NCBI GenBank assembly: GCA_018398765.1
Contig: JAHBMJ010003061.1
Location: 554 to 64,553, forward strand
From: Chromera velia
Taxonomy: Eukaryota > Sar > Chromeraceae
DNA length: 64,000 nucleotides
Direction of reading: 5' to 3'
Shown here: positions 58,034 to 64,000 of the stretch, piece by piece
Position numbering within the stretch: the first letter of the stretch is position 1
Layout of the letters: every line of letters begins with the position of its first letter
Notes under the pieces: model-generated
Databases searched by the model: none
What the model was told of the DNA's origin: nothing
The model's input: the letters and a program-made list of their open reading frames with translations, nothing else
Made by a program: the position numbers and the translations under genes

Positions 58034-60125
58034 GCATTTTTATTCTGACATTTTTCCTCTGTCCCGACTTGTCTGTTCTGTCTGTTTATGTCTGCTGTCC
58101 CATTGTCTCCCCACATTCTTTGCTGCGTCTCCTTTTTTCCCGCCTGTCTGGATGAAAAGAAATAAAAGGTAAAAGGAAAAGGCAATCTTCCTCTTCTGTC
58201 TGTCCCGTTTATGCACCCACATGGGTGGATCGATGGAATGACGGATGGATGAAATGACGGATGGATGGATGAATTGATGTATGGATGGATGGATCTATGG
58301 ATGGGTGGATGCAGCCGTTGTGGAAATGCTTCCCCCGCCGGATCAGACAGAGGCGGGGAAGGTCCTCCCTCCTCAGACGCTGCATGACGCTCTGCGCACA
58401 CTCCGGTGGGTCTAGTGATCTATCTCTGTCATCCTTCGTTCGTTGATCTACTTTCTTTGCTTGCCTCTTCCTTTCCGCCTGTCTTCTCTGCGTATGTCGA
58501 CGTGTGAGTACGTCAGAGAAAAAAAAACAAAAAAAAACAATGCATGCCGTTTCCCTCCCTCTTCACGAATTGTGAACGACGCTGACCAAACTTGTTTGCG
58601 TCTGCCATGTCTCTCTATGTAGCCTCTGGACGGAGCACAAGAAGGCTTTGCAGTTCATTCCTTTACATGTGCTGCTGAAAACAACAGTATCTTCTCCTGA
58701 ATCTTCCCCTTGCAATCTGACAGCCCGAATGCAACCCGGAGAGCCCCCTCCCCCCCTCTCCCTCCCTCCCTGCAGGACTCTTTTGAACAAGATCGAAGCA
58801 AGCGAACGATCCCTCGACGCCATGAAGGTTAACGTCCCTGAGGTCAGGCTCGTCTCTTCTTTCCTCCCCCCTCCTCTCGTCTCCTCTCCTCTCCTCTCCA
58901 TTGCGTTGTCTTTTCTGTCTCTCGATGTCTCCCGGTGGAAGCACAGCCAAGGCAGTTTCTTCTTTGGCTTTTTCTTCTCTCTAGTGTGGGGTTCTTTTTT
59001 GTGTATTGCGGTGCATCTCTGTGTACACGTGTGCTTCGCCTGCAGCCCAGAACGTTCTTTTCCTTTGGGCTCATGTGCCCCCCCCCCCTTCCCGTCTTTC
59101 TGCCTGCACAACTGCCTACCCTGCTCGCCTGTTTGCTTGCCCATCATCTGTCTATATGACTTTTTGGCTCCTGTGTGTGTCTCTTTCTCGCTGTCTGTGT
59201 CTTGTTGTGTTCCTTCCCTTCCCTTCTCATGCAGCTCCCCGACATGATCCCTCTGCGACTCCAGGCAACACAGGAATTCTTCCGGAATCAGGCGAAGATC
59301 GCAGACTCAGGTCAGAGAGAGAAGGCATGAGGGTTTGAGTGAGTCCGTCGGATGGATGGACGGATGGACATGGTAGGAGTGAATAGTTGGTTGGGAGACT
59401 ATGCGGAGTCTCGCCTTCAAGAGAAAAGTCGAGGCCCTTCTTTCGGTCTCTTGCTTTGCGTTGCGTGTAGTTCCCTGGTTTTTTTCTTTTTTGTGCATTG
59501 GCCTAGGCATGTCTCCCTTTTTTCCCTCTCTGTTTGTCATTTTGCTTTCTTGGTTGCTGTTCGTTCTGTTTCTGCCAATCACTGGAGCAGGAGGAGGTCT
59601 TGTGGCTGTGATCGACAAGACCAAACTCCCCCAGCTCTCCATGCTCAACAAGGCGGCTCTCAACGCGTCATACTCGTCAGTCTCTTTTTTGTCTTTTCTT
59701 GAAATACCCAAACGCAAATAAACATGTACACTTATTCAGAGAAAGCCCGAGGCGCTGTGCTTGATCATGCGTACTGTGGGTGCCAAAAAAAGAGGATCGA
59801 AGTGTTTGGTTGTCTCCCATCAGTGTGTGTCTCGGCGAATGGTCCGGCGAGCCCGCTTAGCTTTGCTTGGAAAGGGGAAGGCAATTAAGTCGTTTGGCAT
59901 CTGAATCATAGTTGATTAGAAAGAGCTCCTTCCTTTCTGTGGAGGCCTCTTTGTTTCTCCCTCTCTTCTGATTGTTCATTCGTTCATTCTTGCTACCATC
60001 TTCTTCTGAAGACCTTGCAAGATGCCAGTCTCCACAGGACCATGCAGACGCTCCGTGGTTTTGTTCCTTCCTCTGCCTGCCCATGCATTCTTGCATGCAG
60101 ACTCCAGAATACGCTCAAGCGCTGA
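45307..60125 (+). CDS. EDC4/Ge-1 (VARICOSE) mRNA-decapping scaffold
   Basis: 29 exons join in phase (1,621 aa): 45307-45350, 45923-46017, 46279-46399, 46756-46888, 47315-47434, 47841-48008, 48473-48580, 48845-48910, 49328-49501, 49925-49991, 50178-50649, 51018-51302, 51596-51673, 52002-52137, 52423-52578, 52639-53566, 53800-53873, 54381-54466, 54719-55022, 55404-55451, 55940-56164, 56588-56890, 57273-57440, 57833-57995, 58315-58405, 58776-58842, 59235-59310, 59591-59675, 60101-60125. The N-terminal 690 residues follow the EDC4 WD40 region: SKYFVYALRTGLMRAV, GLVAVDSGGNVCFIRLSI, PDRAEAVVWDLGLL, CMTPDAGYLLVAVGGGNV, NFLLLFELNSHLHPVVP. A Pro-rich linker (about 800-1050), long coiled coils (about 1105-1205 and 1310-1370) and a helical C-terminal domain follow, as in animal and plant EDC4, which bridges DCP1 and DCP2 in P-bodies. 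An exon could be hidden in the gap at 56421. Confidence 0.8.
46896..47102. repeat. GT repeats in intron 4 of EDC4
   Basis: Two GT tracts (about 46898-46941 and 47058-47101) with a CT tract lie in this intron. Poly-Val/Cys frames across them are artefacts. Confidence 0.85.
48014..48252. repeat. GT and GA microsatellite in intron 6 of EDC4
   Basis: GT-rich repeats change into a long GA repeat with AAAG and GACA interruptions. The Arg/Glu-rich frames are artefacts. Confidence 0.85.
49500..49620. repeat. GTCT repeat after the exon 9 donor
   Basis: A GTCAGT donor at 49502 is followed by GTCT repeats broken by three copies of CATGGCGTCTGTCTG. The copies make a small higher-order repeat. Confidence 0.7.
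51483..51560. repeat. GACT/GAAT microsatellite in intron 12 of EDC4
   Basis: About ten GACT units are followed by about eight GAAT units, shortly before the acceptor at 51595. Confidence 0.85.
54262..54412 (+). repeat. Partial duplication of EDC4 exon 18
   Basis: ATTCTCCTGCAG plus the first 32 bases of exon 18 (GGAATGGCCCC) occur twice, at 54264-54307 and 54369-54412. ATGAAAGTAAATG, twice, lies between them. The first copy has an acceptor but is followed by GTGCAT, and its inclusion would shift the frame, so it is taken as a pseudo-exon. Confidence 0.75.
56421..56572. other. Assembly gap (152 N) inside EDC4
   Basis: The gap begins in a poly-C run and lies in the intron between exons 21 and 22. 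Flanking exons are both phase 0, so the model reads through, but a hidden exon is possible. Confidence 0.9.
57505..57592. repeat. CT/GT microsatellite in intron 23 of EDC4
   Basis: A CT tract passes into a GT tract. A GACT repeat at 57765-57800 lies in the same intron. Confidence 0.85.
58222..58312. repeat. GGAT repeat abutting the exon 25 acceptor
   Basis: GGAT units with slight variation run up to the GATGCAG acceptor, so the acceptor itself is embedded in the repeat. Confidence 0.8.
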
Positions 60126-61855
60126 GAGGGAGGGACTATGGGTGAGAGGACGGTAGCAAACTTTGTCCGTGAAGGTGAGACAGGATTATGGGACGCGGAA
60201 GGGCAGGGAAGGGGGCAGATACGTAGGTGCACTTTCGCCCGTTTCCTTTCCATCTCGTGTTCCCTCTCCATTTGAGTCTGACGTCAAAGAGGTCTGAAAG
60301 AAGCAAGAGGGAACAGCCTGGGTTTGCAAGGGGGGAAGGGGAAGAGGGAAACAAGGGGGAAAGTCCGTGGGTGTGCATGGTGCGTACATTCGCGTGAGTC
60401 TTCAAGAGAATGAGTGAGTGGGTTTATGGCAGAGAGACTAGGGGCATGGCAAACAAAACATGCGGAAAGAGACGGGAGAAGCGCTCGGCAGGCAGGATCT
60501 TTTCATTCCTAATTGGGTGTGTGGGGGGGGGTGGACGAGAGAGAGCAAGAGCATTTCATTCCTCTCCCTGTCCTGTTTGTTTTGTTCTTTCGTGGCCCTT
60601 CCTTCTCTCACGTTTCATGTATTGTGAGAGGGAGGGAAAAGGGCAACATTGTCCTCCTCTTTTTTAATTCCCATTGTATTCTTCTCTCCTCTCTCCATCT
60701 TCCTTCCCCTATCAGTTCGTGTATGGTCATTTATGAGCATGGTCAATGTAAACTTTTGGTATGCAGGCAGTCTTCCTTCCACCTCCAACACACACCTACC
60801 TGTGTAGAAAGAATGATGGATCGATGCATTTATTTATGGTCGAGTCACAGATGAGTGAGCATCAACTCAGTGGCGAAACACAAACGCAGATGGATTCAAC
60901 AGCAGGTGGACAGAAAAAGAAGACAGTCGTCCTATGATCACACAGCGCCTGCTCGTCTAATCTTCCGTTCCAGAGACACTCACTTTCCCCTTTCCCTTCA
61001 GCTGGCAGCACAAACGAAAGAAGACACCTGAAAGCTAATCTTTGCGACTTCAGACGGCAGGAGTGTCGTTCCAAGGAGGGGGGAGGGGGGAGGGGAGCAC
61101 TTCGACGTTCGCTTTCTACCCTCTGTGAAGGAGCAGAACTAACAGAAAGAAGGAGACGAAGGGGGTGTGTGTCAGCAGGGCGAGGCGTGGGTGGTGTCAC
61201 TCAGACAGAGACTCCATCAAACATTCCAACTGTCGCGTCCGTCCAATCTGTGAGGAGCTAGGCCGCCCTCCAACTGCATGCATGCACAGGCGCTTAATTG
61301 TTTGTGCGTCAATTGTGCGGAGGGAATCGAATCCGCTCCTCTCTATTCTGCTCACGCCCTCCGGTCTAGCTGCAGCCACTTCAGGCTGTCTGTCTGTACA
61401 ACCTCTGTCCCCACAACGTCTCGAGTCCGCGAAATCTGCGCATAAGTCTGTATCGCTTTGTATTCATTCCAGCCTACAAAGAAGTGTTAATTGCCCGTCC
61501 CCTTCAAAAAACATGTCATGAAGTGGTACCTAGAGTGGCATAAAGACCAGTGAGAAGCCGTAAATAAAGTCTTTAAGCGTCAGATCATGCATTCCTAGCT
61601 GAAAATATTTTTTTTTTTTTTAAAAATGGATTTTTACTTAAAGTTTTACTAACTTTTTTAGAGTTAGTTAGTTAGTGTTAGTTAGTGGTAGTCTGAGCGT
61701 TCACTTAATATATAATTAATGCTAAACACAACGTCATATAAGGTCACATAGTTGCCCTTCCGGGTCCGGAGTCATTTGAAATTAGATCTAAGCCTTGCAC
61801 TCCACAAATAAACAAAGAAAAAAAAAAAGTTTTTAATCTTTGTTTGTTCTTTTTT
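60126..61855. other. Intergenic DNA downstream of EDC4
   Basis: The first few hundred bases are probably EDC4 3' UTR. The rest holds G-rich and CT-rich patches and, from about 61590, AT-rich DNA with GTTA repeats (61660-61690). Open frames here lack linked exons. No gene is supported. Confidence 0.45.
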
Positions 61856-62299
61856 AATTTATCAACAAAAAAGTATTATCAACCAAAAAACATTTAGTTT
61901 TTATGCAACATCTTGTGCAACACTCCTGTATCACTTGAACAACAATTGTTTGCACAATGCCCACTCACTTAACACTAGACTTGATATTGCGTGCCGTTTG
62001 ATAAATTAAAAAAGAATCTATTAAACAAAAAAAAAAAGTTTTTCATTTTTTTTTAATGTAGTGCAAGATGCCGTGGCCCCCGTCCGCACAGACACAAACG
62101 GGACAGCCAGGACGGACATGCCGAAAACACCGCAAGGTCCATGTAGGACGCAATACAGCGGCACACAACATCGAGTCTAGTGTCAAAAGAGTAGGCACTG
62201 AGCAAACAACTGTTGTTCAAGTGTTGCAGGAGTGTTGCACAAGATGTTGCACAAAAACTAAATGTTTTTTTGTTGATAATATTTTTGTGTTAATAAATT
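61856..62299. mobile_element. Foldback element with 141-bp inverted arms
   Basis: The left arm (61856-61996) and right arm (62159-62299) are inverted copies of each other over their full 141 bp with scattered mismatches. Shared words include CAACATCTTGTGCAACACTC and AACATTTAGTTTTT. The 162-bp spacer has poly-A/poly-T tracts and a GC-rich part. There is no ORF of a transposase. No target duplication could be fixed because the outer ends are AT-rich. Confidence 0.75.
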
Positions 62300-63467
62300 A
62301 AATACACAGTATGGTTAAGAGTTACTCTAGGAGTTACTACCGGCCTCTTTTAGCTAATAGCGAGTTACCATCAGTTTGGTAACCATCTTAGTGTGACTTG
62401 AAAGACTTTAGCTCGGCCTTGCTGGAAGACTTTAGCTCGGCCTTGCTCACTGCATGAATTCCATACTAGCTCAGACTAGAGCTTTATATGGTTCGATCGG
62501 GTATTTCTATATTGCTCGGTCGGGTATTACTTGAAGTATAGACCTTTTAGTACTTAGGGTCTAGGTATTTCTATTTTCAAAGTTTTGGGTTCCACTACTA
62601 CATAACACTAACTGGTTTCTAAGTGAAATTCTATTAGTGAAACTCTAGCTTTATGTTCTGAGTCTTTCTAGTATTCAAACTTTTGAAAACGAAAACTAGA
62701 ACGAAAAAAATGTTCTTTGAATAATATAAATTAAAGCATTAAATCAAGCAACCAATAGTAATTGATTTACTTTATCAAAATTACAAAATAAACTAGAAAA
62801 TAAACTCTAGAAACCAGACTGGAAACTATATATGGGAAATACTGGTTTAAAGTAGTAGTACTAAAACTTCGAGCTAGCCTAGGGCCATTGGTGGGAGGAA
62901 ATTTACTACTAGGAAGCAATTGTAGCAGGTGCCTGCAAGGCACTATACACGTGAAGAGAGACTCGGAAATTTGAAAGTACTGAGTTTAAGTACAGCTATA
63001 CCGTAATTTATTGTAGAGAAATGAGGGGAGAGCCTAGCTGAGGAGTGGCAGCAGCAACGTTGACTACTAAGGCCGCAGTGAGGCGTGACATGCTAGGTGG
63101 CATGCTGGGAGAGAGGCGCACACGGAGAGCTGACGCGTTTTGTTCAAAGAAAGTTGAGTACAAGCAGAGGGTCAAAACGAAGGAAAGGAGGGTAGAAGAA
63201 GAACGGAAGCACTGAAGCTATTCACACAGTAATGCCGGTTCTCTCGCGAACATACAGGACAAACAACCGCGAGATCTCATGGATCAAAACACAGGTGATG
63301 CTCTTTCTTCCTTCGACCATTGAATGAATGTCTGTTTACCTTCGACACGCCTCGTTAGAGGAAAAACTGCCGTGAGTGAAGCGATCGCAAACACTCTCAC
63401 CTTCCCGCCACGTGTCACGCACCCCAACTCGCTCATCCTTCCATCTGAGAGACAGGGCATCTATCGC
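62300..63467. other. AT-rich intergenic DNA
   Basis: At about 62400-62446 the words GAAAGACTTTAGCTCGGCCT and GGAAGACTTTAGCTCGGCCT form a short tandem repeat of 23-24 bp. The words TCGGTCGGGTAT and TCGATCGGGTAT repeat near 62495-62527. No gene is seen. The last part is the 3' flank of the ArgRS gene. Confidence 0.45.
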
Positions 63468-64000
63468 TCACATCCTGTCGATTGTTTCAATGCCCAAGAG
63501 TGAGAGCGCGTGCTTGAGGACTCGACCCGAGGCATCCACAAGCTGGAGACGAGCCGCTTTGAGAGCAGCTGACTCTGCGTGGAGGACCGAGCACTCCTTC
63601 AAATTGTACCACCTGTTGAACTTGCGTGACAGCTCGTACACATACACGCAGAGGACTTGGGGTAACAGCTGCTCAGCTGCACGCTCCACCGCACGGGGGT
63701 AGTCGCTAAGCCACGCGAGGATGTCTGTCTCGGTCTCGTGCTTGAGAAGGGACCAGTCGATCGGTTCGGAGGAGGACTCCACAGAAAGCTCACGGAGCAT
63801 CGACCGAATTCGCGCGTATGTGCACAGCATGTAGGGTCCCGTATCGCCACTCTTCGACGTCCACGCGTCCAAATTGAACACGATCTTCGAGCCGTGCACC
63901 TGGTTCAGCATGCCATAACGCATAGTTGCAACCGCAATGCGTCGACCTGCGTTTTCAATTTCATCTCCCGACCAGTCCCCCTCGTACTTCGAGAGAAACT
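63468..64000 (-). CDS. Arginyl-tRNA synthetase, C-terminal part (continues beyond the window)
   Basis: The open frame runs from the window edge to the stop at 63468 (177 codons in the window). It matches class I ArgRS from the end of the catalytic domain: GDWSGDEIENAGRRIAVAT, then MLNQVHGSKIVFNLDAW and SKSGDTGPYMLCTYARIRS, followed by the all-helical DALR anticodon-binding domain (FNRWYNLKECSVL, ARLQLVDASGRVLKHALSLL), ending LGIETIDRM as usual for the family. The enzyme charges tRNA-Arg in translation. The HIGH and KMSKS parts lie outside the window or upstream. No leader can be judged, so the compartment is unknown. Confidence 0.92.
   Translation of the reverse strand, partial: FLSKYEGDWSGDEIENAGRRIAVATMRYGMLNQVHGSKIVFNLDAWTSKSGDTGPYMLCTYARIRSMLRELSVESSSEPIDWSLLKHETETDILAWLSDYPRAVERAAEQLLPQVLCVYVYELSRKFNRWYNLKECSVLHAESAALKAARLQLVDASGRVLKHALSLLGIETIDRM

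Overview
The window is nuclear DNA of a eukaryote. Genes are split by many GT-AG introns, the introns are rich in CT, GT and GACT/GTCA microsatellites, acceptors are nearly always GCAG, and two runs of N mark assembly gaps. One enzyme (glucose-6-phosphate 1-epimerase, 18.9-20.4 kb) carries a two-part leader with a Phe right after a signal peptide, the usual mark of import into a complex red-lineage plastid. With the intron style this points to an alga with a secondary plastid. A chromerid alveolate such as Chromera velia is my best guess; the sequence alone does not prove it.

Layout. 0-7 kb: a short TIR element with a 9-bp target duplication, a secreted head-GIN (DUF2807) protein whose 3' half is an A-B-A-B array of duplicated exons, minisatellites and a second TIR element. 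7-18.9 kb: gene-poor, with a LINE-like fragment, a minus-strand gene with a GTPase-like P-loop, one N gap, AT-rich DNA with AACCT repeats and a few weak exon candidates. 18.9-27.2 kb: the epimerase (minus) faces an 11-exon secreted, largely disordered protein (plus) across a shared intergenic region. 27-32.6 kb: AT-rich DNA, a decayed Crinkler/RHS-type P-loop NTPase and a diverged minisatellite array. 32.6-41.8 kb: minus-strand exons of unrecognised coiled-coil or membrane proteins, a dynein heavy-chain AAA4-like exon, and a protein kinase with all catalytic motifs but two in-frame stops. 41.8-44.1 kb: a pair of long direct repeats bracketing 1.7 kb. 44.7 kb: a selenocysteine tRNA gene. 45.3-60.1 kb: a 29-exon gene whose exons join in phase into a 1,621-residue EDC4/Ge-1 (VARICOSE) decapping scaffold. 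61.9-62.3 kb: a foldback element with 141-bp arms. 63.5-64 kb: the 3' end of arginyl-tRNA synthetase.

The best supported genes are unrelated housekeeping functions: mRNA decay (EDC4), translation (tRNA-Sec, ArgRS) and sugar-phosphate metabolism. The tRNA-Sec gene implies that the organism makes selenoproteins. A shared oddity is the 5' splice site: most donors I could place have a pyrimidine at +3 (GTCAGT, GTCGGT, GTTGGT), and several GTCAGT donors lie inside GTCA tandem repeats. I found no CRISPR array, no rRNA and no complete autonomous transposon.
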